Below are positions 54,276 to 63,577 of a stretch of DNA of 64,000 bases, piece after piece. The stretch lies in the NCBI GenBank assembly GCA_017452945.1, contig JAFTLD010000009.1, positions 48,028 to 112,027 of the forward strand, written 5' to 3'. A model generated the notes under the pieces. The model searched no databases and was not told the origin of the DNA. It was given only the letters and a program-made list of their open reading frames with translations. Within the stretch, counting starts at the first letter, position 1. The number at the start of each line of letters is the position of its first letter. This DNA comes from Clostridia bacterium (GTDB lineage Bacteria > Bacillota_A > Clostridia > Oscillospirales > CAG-272). The translations under genes and the position numbers were made by a program.

Positions 54276-54894
54276 GCCCATGATCGTCGGTGTTGCGGGC
54301 GGTACGGGTTCGGGCAAAACCACGCTGGCCGCACACATTGCGCAGGCGTTTGGCGAAAACGTGACCGTGATCACGCACGACAGCTATTATCACCTGCAGG
54401 TGGGCAAGACCTATGAGGAGCGTTGCCTGACCAATTACGACCATCCCGACGCGTTTGAAACCGAGCTTTTGCGCACGCATCTGGACGCGCTTTGCCGCGG
54501 TGAGAGCGTGGACGTGCCTGTATATGATTACACAATCCATAACAGAAGCGATAAGACCGTGCGCGTACAGCCGTCACCGCTGATCGTGCTGGAGGGTATT
54601 CTGATCTTTTCGGATACCTCTTTGCGCGATATGATGGATCTGCGCATTTTTGTGGATACCGATGCGGACGAGCGCATCTTGCGCCGCATTCTGCGTGACA
54701 CCAAGGAGCGCGGCAGAAGCTTGGATTCGGTCATCTCTCAGTATCTGACCACGGTTAAGCCCATGCATGAAGCGTTTGTGGAGCCTTTCAAGCGTTATGC
54801 GGACGTCATCGTTCCGGGCGGTGGGAATAATCCCGTGGCTTTGGAAATGATCGTGCAATGCATATGCAAGCAAACGGGATTGCATACCGTTTGA
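54268..54894 (+). CDS. udk: uridine kinase
   Basis: A 208-residue P-loop kinase that phosphorylates uridine and cytidine. GGTGSGKTTLA is the P-loop near residue 10, HDSYYHLQ carries the catalytic aspartate, and NYDHPDAFE is the typical nucleoside-binding segment. RRILRDTKERGR is the lid. Start at 54268 inside the last codons of tdk; a longer frame is only tdk in another frame. It lies next to tdk in a pyrimidine salvage pair. Confidence 0.94.
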   Translation: MHKPMIVGVAGGTGSGKTTLAAHIAQAFGENVTVITHDSYYHLQVGKTYEERCLTNYDHPDAFETELLRTHLDALCRGESVDVPVYDYTIHNRSDKTVRVQPSPLIVLEGILIFSDTSLRDMMDLRIFVDTDADERILRRILRDTKERGRSLDSVISQYLTTVKPMHEAFVEPFKRYADVIVPGGGNNPVALEMIVQCICKQTGLHTV

Positions 54895-54935
54895 AAAACG
54901 AGAATATGATTTTACGGGAGATCGGGGGTGTGCGT

Positions 54936-56393
54936 ATGAAAAGCAAATGCTTGGCAGTCATGCTGCTGCTTTCTTTGCTGCTTGCTTTTGTTTCGTGCAG
55001 CGCGCCTGCTCCCCGTGAGTATCAGAGCGTTGGCGTCCCACCAACCTCGCCCGTACCGCTGAGCTGCAGCGCAAGTGGCGAGCTTGTCGAGGGGAGCGCA
55101 CGGGCAGAGCAGTATCTCGCACCCGCGCAAAGCGTTCGGGAGTACATATATCAAGGCTTGCTTGCAGGGCAGGATGAGATCGATATTTCTGCCTACAAGA
55201 TCCCCACGGATCAGATCACGCTTTTATATACCGAGATCATGAATACCCATCCCGATCTGTTTTTCGTGCATCCGGGTATTTCCTATTCCTATACCTCGGC
55301 CGGGTATATCGTCACTCTGAAGCCTTCGTACCGTATAACGGGTGAGGAGCTGGCACAGGCCCAAGCGGACTGCGACCAAAGACTGGATGAGATCTGCGCA
55401 GGGGTGGACGAAAATTGGAGCGATTTTGAGATCGCGCTGTATCTGCACGACTATCTTTGCTTGCATTTTGCCTACGATACCGATTATGAAATATACGATA
55501 TGTATCGGTTTCTGATTGAGGGTAAGGGCGTTTGTCAGGCATATACCTTGACCTATATGGCGCTTTTGTCGCGGTTTGGCATTGCGTCAGACGTTGCCGT
55601 CAGTCAAAGCATGAATCATATCTGGAATATCGTCATACTGGGCGGCACGCCCTATCACGTGGACGTGACGTGGGACGATCCCATCCCCGATGCCGAGGGA
55701 AGGGTGCTGCACACAAACTTTTTGCGCAGCGATGCGGGCATTGCAAAAACCGAGCATTATGCATGGGAAAGCACGCGCACCTGTTTGTCCGATGCGTATG
55801 AAAATACGTTTGTGACGGATGTGAACGCTCCGTTTGCCTACACAGCAGGCAAGTGGCTGTATGCCGACGGTGCTGCACGTGCCGTTTACGTGGCGGATTT
55901 TTCCACCATGCAGGGAATTGCGATCGCAGAGATCGAGGAGCTTTGGCTTGCTCCGGGCGGCCATTCCTACTACGTGGACGCTTTTGTGGGCGTGGGCGCG
56001 TATCGCGGCAACGTGATATACAATCTGCCCGATAAGATCATGGCGCACAATTTGCAAAGCGGTGTCACGGTCGCGGTGCCGATCCCGGCGCTGCACAATC
56101 AGCAGATCTTCGGGCTTTGGATGCGGGGAGATACCGTTTATTATGCGGTTTCGGATAAGCCGGACGGGCAGATGCAAGTGCTGTCCTGCAGCATTGCCGA
56201 TCTTGCGGATTACCTGTGGGGAGATGCCGATCAGAACGGAGTGGTGGACGGACGCGACGTGACCGCCATACGCCGTTACTTGGAGGGGCTGCCAACCGTG
56301 TGTCACACAGGGGCTGCCGACCTTGACGACAATGGCGCAATTGATACGCGCGACGTGGAAATTCTGCGTCAATATTTAGTGGAAAACAATTAA
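54936..56393 (+). CDS. lipoprotein with transglutaminase-like domain and C-terminal dockerin-like repeat
   Basis: A 485-residue protein with a signal peptide ending in the lipobox LAFVSC. A transglutaminase/protease-like domain lies at about residues 90-260: GKGVCQAYT gives C200, MNHIWN gives H228, and YHVDVTW gives D243, a complete triad. A beta-rich section follows. Residues about 428-485 form a duplicated calcium-loop unit (GDADQNGVVDGRDVTAIRRY and DLDDNGAIDTRDVEILRQY), as in type I dockerins. Start at 54936; longer frames overlap udk. The enzyme may cleave or cross-link surface proteins and dock to a cohesin. Confidence 0.87.
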   Translation: MKSKCLAVMLLLSLLLAFVSCSAPAPREYQSVGVPPTSPVPLSCSASGELVEGSARAEQYLAPAQSVREYIYQGLLAGQDEIDISAYKIPTDQITLLYTEIMNTHPDLFFVHPGISYSYTSAGYIVTLKPSYRITGEELAQAQADCDQRLDEICAGVDENWSDFEIALYLHDYLCLHFAYDTDYEIYDMYRFLIEGKGVCQAYTLTYMALLSRFGIASDVAVSQSMNHIWNIVILGGTPYHVDVTWDDPIPDAEGRVLHTNFLRSDAGIAKTEHYAWESTRTCLSDAYENTFVTDVNAPFAYTAGKWLYADGAARAVYVADFSTMQGIAIAEIEELWLAPGGHSYYVDAFVGVGAYRGNVIYNLPDKIMAHNLQSGVTVAVPIPALHNQQIFGLWMRGDTVYYAVSDKPDGQMQVLSCSIADLADYLWGDADQNGVVDGRDVTAIRRYLEGLPTVCHTGAADLDDNGAIDTRDVEILRQYLVENN

Positions 56394-56442
56394 AAATAAC
56401 ATAAATCTGCGTCGGATTTTTCCGACAGTTAAGGAGGTTAAA

Positions 56443-59166
56443 ATGGATTTTAGATTTGTGGACAAAAAGTACCGTCCCGTGCCGTTCTGGTCGTGGAACG
56501 AGCGTCTTCGCACAGAGGAAACGCGCAGACAGATTGGCCTGATGGATGACGTGGGTATCGGTGGCTTTTTCATGCACGCACGCGGAGGCCTGCAGACCGA
56601 GTATATGGGCGAAGAATGGTTCGATAACGTGGGTGCATCCATTGACGAGGCAGGCAAGAGAGGCATGCACGCATGGGCGTACGACGAAAACGGCTGGCCC
56701 TCCGGCTTTGGCGGCGGTATCGTCAACGGCAAGGGCATCAAGTATCAGCAGAAGTATCTGCGCGTCAAGAAATTCACGCCCGATCTGGAAGATCCCAGAG
56801 GCCCCGAGGTCATCTATTGCTTTGAGAACTACTGCTTCTACTATGACGTCAACCCCTTCTACGTAGATACGTTGGACGGTGAGGTCATTGCCGACTTTAT
56901 CAATGAAATATATGAGCCTTATTATGAAAAATACGGCACAACCTTTGACGGCTTCTTTACCGACGAGCCGCAGATCTCCCGTAACGGTATTCCGTGGAGC
57001 TTTATTCTGCCCGAAGAGTACGAAAAGGCTTACGGTGAACCGATTTACGATCACTTAATCGAGCTGTTCTTGGAGCAGGGCGATTGGCAACAGACCCGCA
57101 TGAACTTCTGGAAGCTGGTCACCGAGCTGTTCTCCAAGAATTATAACAAGCAGATTTATGACTGGTGTACGGCGCACGGTCTGCTTTATACGGGTCACCT
57201 TGTGCTGGAGGAATCGCTGGAATCCCAGCTGACCAGTAACGGTGCTTGCATGCCGCACTATGAGTATTATCACATTCCGGGTATGGACTGGCTGTGCCGT
57301 CCCATTTTCCCCTGTCTGACCATGGCGCAGCTTTGCTCTACCGCAGCGCAGACAGGCAAGAAGCAGATTTTGTCCGAAACCTTTGCGCTTTGCGGTCACA
57401 ACGTAGGTCACGAGGAGCTCAAGAGAAACTATGAGTGGATGATGGTACGCGGTGTCAACCTGATGTGCCAGCACCTGGAGGGCTACTCCTTGCGCGGTAT
57501 CCGTAAGAGAGACTATCCGCCCGCAATGTACTGCCAGCAGCCCTGGTGGGCAGATTACAAGGTGTTCAACGACGCCATGTCCCGCGTCGGTATGATGCTT
57601 GCCGAGGGTGAGATCCGTTACGACACGCTTGTTATGCACCCCCAGACCTCCGCATGGATCAGCTTCAACTGCGGCGCAAATCAGGGACTTGGTGAATATA
57701 ATACCGATATCATCAACGTCATGAATGTTCTGGATGCCAAGCACGTGCTGTACCACTTGGGTGACGAGATCATGATCGAGCGTCACGGCAAGGTAGAGGG
57801 CGGCAAGTTTGTCATCGGAAAGCAGTCGTATTCCACCGTCGTGCTGACCAAACATATTGCATACCTGCCCTATACCGAAAAGCTGCTTGCAGAATTCAAG
57901 GCACAGGGCGGCCGCGTCGTGACCGTGGACGAGGTTGAAGGCTGCGATCTGATCGACAATCCCAATATCACCTATACCAAGCGTTACTACGACGGCTTCG
58001 AGCTTTACTATTTCGTCAACAGCACCGACCAAGCACAGCCCACCAATTTCAAGGTTGGCAGCTACGCGATCGATATCGAAACGGGCGAGAAGGTCGACTT
58101 CTTCGGTACGTACAACTTCCCCGCATACGGCAGCCTGGTCGTGATCGACGACGGTACTGCGCATGCAGAAGCTCCCGCGCCCCGCACACTTGCAGAACTT
58201 TGCCTGTGCGGTGATTGGCAGGTAGCAAGCATGACCGACAACGCGCTGACGCTGGACACCTGCACCTATTGGTTTGACGGTGTGCTGCAGCAGGAGAATG
58301 CATGCGTGCTCAACGTAGCACAGAGAGCGTACGAGCTTGGCCGCGGTGTGGATATCAAGTGCCGCTTCACCTTTAATGCCGAGTATATTCCCGAACGCAT
58401 CTTCCTTGCTTGCGAGACTCCCGAGATCTTTGCCATCACGCTCAACGGCAAGGCAGTAGACAAGACCGATTGCGGTTACTTCCGTGACCACTCCTTCCGC
58501 ATGCTGAATATTGCGGGCTTGGTGGTCAAGGGCGAGAACGTGCTGGAGCTGCAGGTTTATCTGAAGGAGACCGACGAGGTTTACGAAAACCTCAAGAAGT
58601 CCAGAATTTTCGAATCCGAAAAGAACAAGCTGACCTTCGGTACCGAGATCGAGCCTATGTATCTTGTGGGCGACTTTGGCGTCAAGGCAGACGGCAAGTT
58701 TGAGCCCATTCCCAATAAGGCGTACTTCTACGAGGGCGGCTTTGCGCTGACCGAGGCTCCCAAGACGCTGACGCTCAAAGAGATCGAGAAGCAAGGCCTT
58801 CTGTTCTTCTCGGGCGAGGTTACACTCAAGAAGACTGTTACGCTGGATGGCGCACCCTGCTGCCTGAAGTTTGACAAGAAGGGTATCAACGCCATTCGCG
58901 TCAAGGTCAACGGCAAGGACGTTCGTACCGTCATGTGGACACCCTTCGAGGTGGATATTTCGGACTACGTGGTCGCAGGCGAAAACGAGATCGAGCTGAC
59001 CTTGGTCAATAACCTGCGTAACCTCATGGGCCCGCACCACCACGCTGCAGGTGAGCTGCTGGCAGTCGCACCTCCGCACTTCTTTGACGAGGGCTGCATC
59101 TGGAACAACTACTGCGGCGGTTATTTTACGCCTAAGTACAGCTTTGTGGAAACAGGGTTGATCTAA
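56443..59166 (+). CDS. large glycoside hydrolase, GH106-like (alpha-L-rhamnosidase type)
   Basis: A 907-residue protein without signal peptide. The start FVDKKYRPVPFWSWNERL, then GIGGFFMHARGGL, and AYDENGWPSGFGGG match the large family of glycosyl hydrolases related to GH106. A TIM-barrel-like catalytic part covers about residues 1-560 (FFTDEPQIS, ETFALCGHN). A jelly-roll module with INAIRVKVNGKDV and EIELTLVNNLRNLMG near the C-terminus is galactose-binding-like. AAGGAGG precedes the ATG. It acts on imported oligosaccharides, probably of pectin type, in line with the GH127 gene; that is inference. It ends at a hairpin terminator. Confidence 0.8.
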   Translation: MDFRFVDKKYRPVPFWSWNERLRTEETRRQIGLMDDVGIGGFFMHARGGLQTEYMGEEWFDNVGASIDEAGKRGMHAWAYDENGWPSGFGGGIVNGKGIKYQQKYLRVKKFTPDLEDPRGPEVIYCFENYCFYYDVNPFYVDTLDGEVIADFINEIYEPYYEKYGTTFDGFFTDEPQISRNGIPWSFILPEEYEKAYGEPIYDHLIELFLEQGDWQQTRMNFWKLVTELFSKNYNKQIYDWCTAHGLLYTGHLVLEESLESQLTSNGACMPHYEYYHIPGMDWLCRPIFPCLTMAQLCSTAAQTGKKQILSETFALCGHNVGHEELKRNYEWMMVRGVNLMCQHLEGYSLRGIRKRDYPPAMYCQQPWWADYKVFNDAMSRVGMMLAEGEIRYDTLVMHPQTSAWISFNCGANQGLGEYNTDIINVMNVLDAKHVLYHLGDEIMIERHGKVEGGKFVIGKQSYSTVVLTKHIAYLPYTEKLLAEFKAQGGRVVTVDEVEGCDLIDNPNITYTKRYYDGFELYYFVNSTDQAQPTNFKVGSYAIDIETGEKVDFFGTYNFPAYGSLVVIDDGTAHAEAPAPRTLAELCLCGDWQVASMTDNALTLDTCTYWFDGVLQQENACVLNVAQRAYELGRGVDIKCRFTFNAEYIPERIFLACETPEIFAITLNGKAVDKTDCGYFRDHSFRMLNIAGLVVKGENVLELQVYLKETDEVYENLKKSRIFESEKNKLTFGTEIEPMYLVGDFGVKADGKFEPIPNKAYFYEGGFALTEAPKTLTLKEIEKQGLLFFSGEVTLKKTVTLDGAPCCLKFDKKGINAIRVKVNGKDVRTVMWTPFEVDISDYVVAGENEIELTLVNNLRNLMGPHHHAAGELLAVAPPHFFDEGCIWNNYCGGYFTPKYSFVETGLI

Positions 59167-59176
59167 AATAATTTCA

Positions 59177-59206
59177 AGGGGCTGCGCAAAAGCAGCCCCT
59201 GTTTTC
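59177..59206 (+). terminator. terminator after the GH106-like gene
   Basis: AGGGGCTGC (59177-59185) and GCAGCCCCT (59192-59200) form a 9-bp stem with a GCAAAA loop, then GTTTTC. Confidence 0.88.
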
Positions 59207-59252
59207 ATTTTGCTCATATAGAGAATCAACAGCTGTAGGGGGCGACGTCCTC

Positions 59253-60621
59253 TGTCAACAGCAAGATTGTAAACAATTGTGCAAGAGGATTGTAAACACT
59301 TTTGCATCGAGTGTTAAAGGCGTTCGGAAGCCGAACGTAGCGTAGCGGAGAGAGGCTTCCGAACGCGGCGCGCGGCTCACTCAGAGCGCGCGATCCGGCG
59401 GTTGATCAGCTGTTCGGTAGCAAGATCAATCTCTGCAATCTTGTAATTGCGGTAATGTAGTGTAGCACAAGATCCTTCGCTCGGACGGAGTTCGAGCTGG
59501 GCGCCAATCATGGTTTCACTCAGATAAAACACCTTACTGTCAAATCGCAAATACCCTTTATAATTGACCTTTAAGATGCGATGTAATCCGCTGTATTCGT
59601 ATGGTTCAATTCTATCCGGATACTTCCTTTGGCTCGGTACGTAAATATCTGCAGGACGTAGCAATTCAATTGCTTGGTGCGGCCTGACCTCGTTGTACTT
59701 GATTCGCCATTCTTGAAGATGCTTATCTGCATCGGCAAGATCTACGAATGCATTTCGTTTAATGACCTCGTCTTTCATTGTACGATGAAATCTTTCTATC
59801 TTGCCTTGCGTTTGAGGATGTAGAGGTCTACCATGCAGAGGATCTATGTTCAGATCCATTAACCATCGTTCAAACTGCGTATATCCACCTTTGAAACCGG
59901 CAAATTGCCCGCCATTGTCGGACAAAATGGCCTTAGGCAGCCCAAATTCTCTGAAAACGCGCTCCATGCTTTGTATAACGCCAATTGTATTGTTCTTTGG
60001 AAATATTCCAAGACAATACCGAGAACGGTCATCAATGATGTCAAACGGATAGCAACGCGTACCGTCAAGAAACGGAAATTCTCCCTTGAAGTCGATCTGC
60101 CATAGATCGTTACAATGCTCTCTTTGGAAACGCACGTATGCCTGACGCTTCTCAGATTCTTGTTCGCTGATGCAGCCGTGTCTTTTGAGAATGTTATTTA
60201 CTGTTCTTTCGCATGGGATATCTGTATAGCCCTGATCTACGAGAAATCTCCATATCGTTTTTGCTCCCCAAGCAGGATTTTCTAATCGAACTCGCAAGAT
60301 CAATTCTTCGATTTCTGTCGGGGTTTTTCCCGGGATGTGAAACGGTGCGTGGCTTCGATCTGACATGTTACCGTCAAGAGCATAGCGTTCCATCCACTTG
60401 TAGCCTGTTCTTCTTGAAATGTTGAACTCTCGGCATAGTGCGCTGAGGTTTTTGCAATGCTTTGCTGCTTCTGCAAATTCTTTTCTTAATTCTTCCACAG
60501 TTTTGTCCTTCCATGGCATCTTCGAATCCTCCTTTTGGGGTTCCTTTATGCCTTCATTATATCACAAAAACTGTATACAATCATCTTGCACTACCTGTAT
60601 ACTATCATACTGCACTATACA
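59253..60621 (-). mobile_element. IS481-like insertion sequence with 6-bp target duplication
   Basis: The ends are TGT...ACA. The left end (59253 onward) and inverted right end (60621 backward) share GTGCAAGA-GATTGTA-ACA-TTTT, with further ATTGTA/ATACA copies that look like repeated transposase-binding sites. GTCCTC is duplicated at 59247-59252 and 60622-60627. The element is 1369 bp with one intact transposase gene, so it looks recent and possibly active. Confidence 0.85.
59377..60519 (-). CDS. IS481-family DDE transposase
   Basis: A 380-residue integrase-like transposase. An N-terminal helix-turn-helix (LSALCREFNISRRTGYKWMER) is followed by a second DNA-binding part (ERTVNNILKRHG) and an rve catalytic core. 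The DDE residues are D143 in WQIDFKG, D201 in LSDNGGQF and E242 in GKIERFH. A C-terminal beta domain ends the protein. No frameshift or stop interrupts it. Minus-strand GGAGG lies a few bases before the ATG. Confidence 0.92.
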   Translation of the reverse strand: MPWKDKTVEELRKEFAEAAKHCKNLSALCREFNISRRTGYKWMERYALDGNMSDRSHAPFHIPGKTPTEIEELILRVRLENPAWGAKTIWRFLVDQGYTDIPCERTVNNILKRHGCISEQESEKRQAYVRFQREHCNDLWQIDFKGEFPFLDGTRCYPFDIIDDRSRYCLGIFPKNNTIGVIQSMERVFREFGLPKAILSDNGGQFAGFKGGYTQFERWLMDLNIDPLHGRPLHPQTQGKIERFHRTMKDEVIKRNAFVDLADADKHLQEWRIKYNEVRPHQAIELLRPADIYVPSQRKYPDRIEPYEYSGLHRILKVNYKGYLRFDSKVFYLSETMIGAQLELRPSEGSCATLHYRNYKIAEIDLATEQLINRRIARSE

Positions 60622-60750
60622 GTCCTCGACGCCCCGGACAAACATAAACTAACCAAAACATTGAAAAAAGTTAGTGTATGCTGATCTGGGGCGTCGAGGA
60701 CGTCGCCCCTACGGTTTTCGGGATATAAGGATAATAAATATCGGGGGTAA

Positions 60751-60773
60751 GCGGGCGATCACTGATCGCCCGC
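60751..60773. other. 23-bp palindrome
   Basis: GCGGGCGATCA (60751-60761) and TGATCGCCCGC (60763-60773) are perfect inverted arms around one base. It lies after the minus-strand XRE gene. No U run follows on either strand, so its role as terminator is doubtful. Confidence 0.5.
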
Positions 60774-60809
60774 GCAGGCAACAACGATCCTATACGTTGC
60801 GGTTCCTCT

Positions 60810-61529
60810 TTAATATTCAAATATTTGTTCTCTTAATTGTCTGCAAGTATTTTCCAAGGATTCTGTGTTTTCACAATTGGCCAAAACAAGTAGAATTGAT
60901 TCGAAGGTATTTATGAGCTTTATTGCATACTCTTTCATTCCTGCTCTGTATTGTTCGTCGCGCATCGAGTGATATATCAATGCTTCTCTGCATTGTTCTA
61001 ATCTTGGCATACTCACTGCAAGTTTTACGATTTTGTCGTACTCTTTCAAATCTCTGTATACATAACAAAGCATTTGTATTATATCATATTTGGTTTGCAA
61101 ATCACTTGTACTTGCTAAAATATATTCAGCATATTTTACCAGCTTATTTTTATACTCTTTATAGTTAGGCAAATCTGTTGCTTTGCTATATGCTTGTATC
61201 AGTTCAACAATGATTTTCTCGTTGTTGGGATATTTTTCCAAACCTCTTTCAAGAGCTTCTATTTGACCTTCTATGCTGTTTTGTGCTTTGATATCGGATA
61301 GTATTTTTTCAATATCCATGGTGGTTGAAACTATATCTTCAATCAAAAGTGCATCGCAAGATACGCCAAGAATTTCTGCTAATTTTGGAATTATAGTAAC
61401 ATCAGGTAAAGACTCGTTTCTTTCCCATTTTGACACTGCCTGATATGAAATATGCAATTCCGAAGCTATTCTTTCTTGAGTGATTCCTTTTTTACTTCTA
61501 AAATATTTTATTTTCTCACCAATCATCAT
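60810..61529 (-). CDS. XRE-family regulator with helical C-terminus
   Basis: A 239-residue protein. The N-terminal 65 residues are an XRE helix-turn-helix (KKGITQERIASELH, SYQAVSKWERNESLP). The remainder is predominantly helical and TPR-like (IEALERGLEKYPNNEKIIVE). Start at 61529, eight bases after AGGAGG; the GTG at 61538 overlaps that ribosome site. The gene is visibly more AT-rich than its neighbours and lies next to an IS, which could mean it was acquired. The intergenic 61539-61803 holds no other gene that I can see. Targets unknown. Confidence 0.85.
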   Translation of the reverse strand: MMIGEKIKYFRSKKGITQERIASELHISYQAVSKWERNESLPDVTIIPKLAEILGVSCDALLIEDIVSTTMDIEKILSDIKAQNSIEGQIEALERGLEKYPNNEKIIVELIQAYSKATDLPNYKEYKNKLVKYAEYILASTSDLQTKYDIIQMLCYVYRDLKEYDKIVKLAVSMPRLEQCREALIYHSMRDEQYRAGMKEYAIKLINTFESILLVLANCENTESLENTCRQLREQIFEY

Positions 61530-61803
61530 TGTGAACACCTCCTATTTACATCATAATTCTAACACACATTTTATTTTCAATCAATAACCTGTTAGATGAG
61601 AAAAAGCAAAACTGTCATTAGAATTGTCGAAGTGGCAGATTGGTTAGTGAACAAATGATCATTTCCCAAAAATGAAAAAGTTTTAGTTTTGGGAAATAGA
61701 GAGGCGGAGCTATGTTACTATGCCTTTGGTGTATGAATACGAATCCGCCCTCGCAGTTATGCCTGCCATCCCCCATAAACTTCAGAAAATTACATGATAT
61801 CTA

Positions 61804-61832
61804 TTGACAAATACACTTTAGCGTGCTACAAT
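61804..61832 (+). promoter_or_regulatory. sigma-A promoter of the trpB2 transcript
   Basis: TTGACA (61804-61809) and TACAAT (61827-61832) with a 17-base spacer, just before the T-box leader. Confidence 0.85.
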
Positions 61833-61838
61833 GTTATA

Positions 61839-62140
61839 AACCGATGAGAAAGAGGAGTAGCGCAAGGGCAGACCCTGACAGAGAGCCGCGGCGGTGGGAT
61901 GCGGTAGGTGATGTGTGCGTGAATGGACTTTCGAGGGCAACAGGAGGGTTTTATCCTTCGGACTTTGGTCCTGCGGATAGGCTGTATGGGCGACGGCTTG
62001 GTTCACCGTTACAAGAACCGATATATCGTAAGGTATATATGAGCGGATAGTATGACTATCAAGCAGGGTGGCACCGCAAGAGTTTTTCTCTTGTCCCGGC
62101 ATTTCAAATCTTGATTTGCGGGACGGGAGTTTTTTTCTTT
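61839..62140 (+). promoter_or_regulatory. tryptophan T-box leader with terminator
   Basis: The conserved T-box AGGGTGGCACCGC is at 62065-62077. Stem I features (GAGAAAGAGGAGTAG near 61844, CAGAGAGCCGCGG near 61879) precede GAATGGAC, in which TGG (61924-61926) is the likely specifier for tRNA-Trp. A terminator hairpin follows at about 62093-62129 (TCCCG/CGGGA around CAAATC/GATTTG) with a run of T. Uncharged tRNA-Trp should permit read-through into trpB2. Confidence 0.9.
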
Positions 62141-62200
62141 TTCCGCACCTTACTCACATCCCCGATGAGTAAGGAGAGAACAGGGGAGAAAGGCAACCAA

Positions 62201-63577
62201 ATGGCAAAAACCGAAATTCCTTACAAGATTTATCTTTCCGAGAATGAAATTCCGAGACAATGGTATAACGTCCGCGCGGACATGAAAAAGAAGCCCGCAC
62301 CGCTGATCGATCCCCGCACCATGAAGCCAATCACGCTTGAGGCCATGAGCGAGGTGTTCTGCGAGGAGCTGGCACGTCAGGAGTTGGACGACACCACTCC
62401 CTATATCGACATTCCCGAGCCGCTGATCGATTTTTATAAAATGTACCGTCCCGCACCGCTGGTGCGCGCATACTGTCTGGAAAAGCAGCTGGATACCCCC
62501 GCGCATATTTACTATAAGTTCGAGGGCAACAACACAAGCGGCAGCCATAAGCTCAATTCGGCCATCGCACAGGCGTATTATGCCAAGATGCAAGGCCTTG
62601 AGGGCGTGACCACCGAAACGGGTGCAGGCCAGTGGGGAACCGCTCTTTCCATGGCGTGCTCGTATTTCGGCCTTGATTGCAAGGTATTCATGGTTAAGGT
62701 CAGCTATGAGCAAAAGCCGTTCCGCCGCGAGGTCATGCGCACCTACGGTGCAAACGTGACTCCTTCGCCCTCCACCACCACGGCTGTGGGCAGAAAGATT
62801 TTGGAGGAGCATCCCGGTACCACGGGCAGCCTTGGCTGCGCCATTTCCGAGGCGGTTGAAGCAGCGGGCGCATCGGGCGGCAGCTACCGCTACGTGCTTG
62901 GCAGCGTACTCAATCAGGTGCTTTTGCACCAGACCATCATTGGTCTTGAAACCAAGACCGCGCTTGACAAGTACGGTATCAAGCCCGACATCATCATCGG
63001 TTGTGCGGGTGGCGGCTCTAACTTGGGCGGTTTGATCTCTCCCTTTATGGGTGAAAAGCTGCGCGGTGAGGCCGATTACCGCATCATCGCGGTTGAGCCT
63101 GCATCCTGTCCCAGCCTGACGCGCGGACGCTATATTTACGACTACTGCGACACCGGTCGCATCTGTCCCATGGCAAAGATGTACACGCTGGGCTCCGGCT
63201 TTATCCCGTCCTCCAGCCATTCGGGCGGTTTGCGCTATCACGGCATGAGCACGGTGCTTTCCGAGCTGTACGATCAAGGCCTGATGGAAGCGAGAAGCGT
63301 GGAGCAGACCGCAGTATTTGCGGCAGCGCAGCAGTTTGCGCGCATCGAAGGCATTCTTCCTGCGCCCGAATCGGCACACGCTATCAAGGCAGCCATTGAC
63401 GAAGCTATGATCTGCAAGCAGACGGGAGAGCAAAAGACCATTGTGTTTGGCCTGACCGGTACGGGATATTTTGATATGGTGGCATACCAAAAGTTCAACG
63501 ACGGCCTGATGGGTGACTATATCCCCACCGATGCCGAGCTTGATGCTGCGTTCACCAATTTTCCTCCTCAGCCGTGA
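62201..63577 (+). CDS. trpB: tryptophan synthase beta-like protein, TrpB2 type
   Basis: A 458-residue PLP enzyme of the longer TrpB2 subgroup; standard TrpB is near 400 residues. The PLP lysine is K117 in SGSHKLNS, TETGAGQWGTAL is the substrate loop, and GCAGGGSNLGG binds the phosphate of PLP. TrpB2 enzymes make tryptophan from indole and serine and usually lack a TrpA partner; none is here. Start at 62201 behind GGGAGAAAGG; a frame open to 62111 runs through the T-box terminator. Control by a Trp T-box fits a role in tryptophan supply, perhaps by salvaging indole. Confidence 0.9.
   Translation: MAKTEIPYKIYLSENEIPRQWYNVRADMKKKPAPLIDPRTMKPITLEAMSEVFCEELARQELDDTTPYIDIPEPLIDFYKMYRPAPLVRAYCLEKQLDTPAHIYYKFEGNNTSGSHKLNSAIAQAYYAKMQGLEGVTTETGAGQWGTALSMACSYFGLDCKVFMVKVSYEQKPFRREVMRTYGANVTPSPSTTTAVGRKILEEHPGTTGSLGCAISEAVEAAGASGGSYRYVLGSVLNQVLLHQTIIGLETKTALDKYGIKPDIIIGCAGGGSNLGGLISPFMGEKLRGEADYRIIAVEPASCPSLTRGRYIYDYCDTGRICPMAKMYTLGSGFIPSSSHSGGLRYHGMSTVLSELYDQGLMEARSVEQTAVFAAAQQFARIEGILPAPESAHAIKAAIDEAMICKQTGEQKTIVFGLTGTGYFDMVAYQKFNDGLMGDYIPTDAELDAAFTNFPPQP

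Larger units (their letters stand above)
59235..60712. repeat. dispersed palindromic repeat, copy 2, split by the IS element
   Basis: The left arm GTAGGGGGCGACGTCCTC (59235-59252) continues after the insertion as GACGCCCC (60628-60635). About 52 bases on, the right arm GGGGCGTCGAGG...CCCCTAC (60688-60712) is its inverted copy. Without the IS this is a palindromic element of about 110 bp. It belongs to the same family as copies at 49447-49550 and 63738-63813. Confidence 0.8.

Noticed and set aside
60751..60773. Intrinsic terminator for the XRE gene
   Set aside because: The palindrome is perfect, but neither strand has a following U run, so it is listed only as a palindrome.
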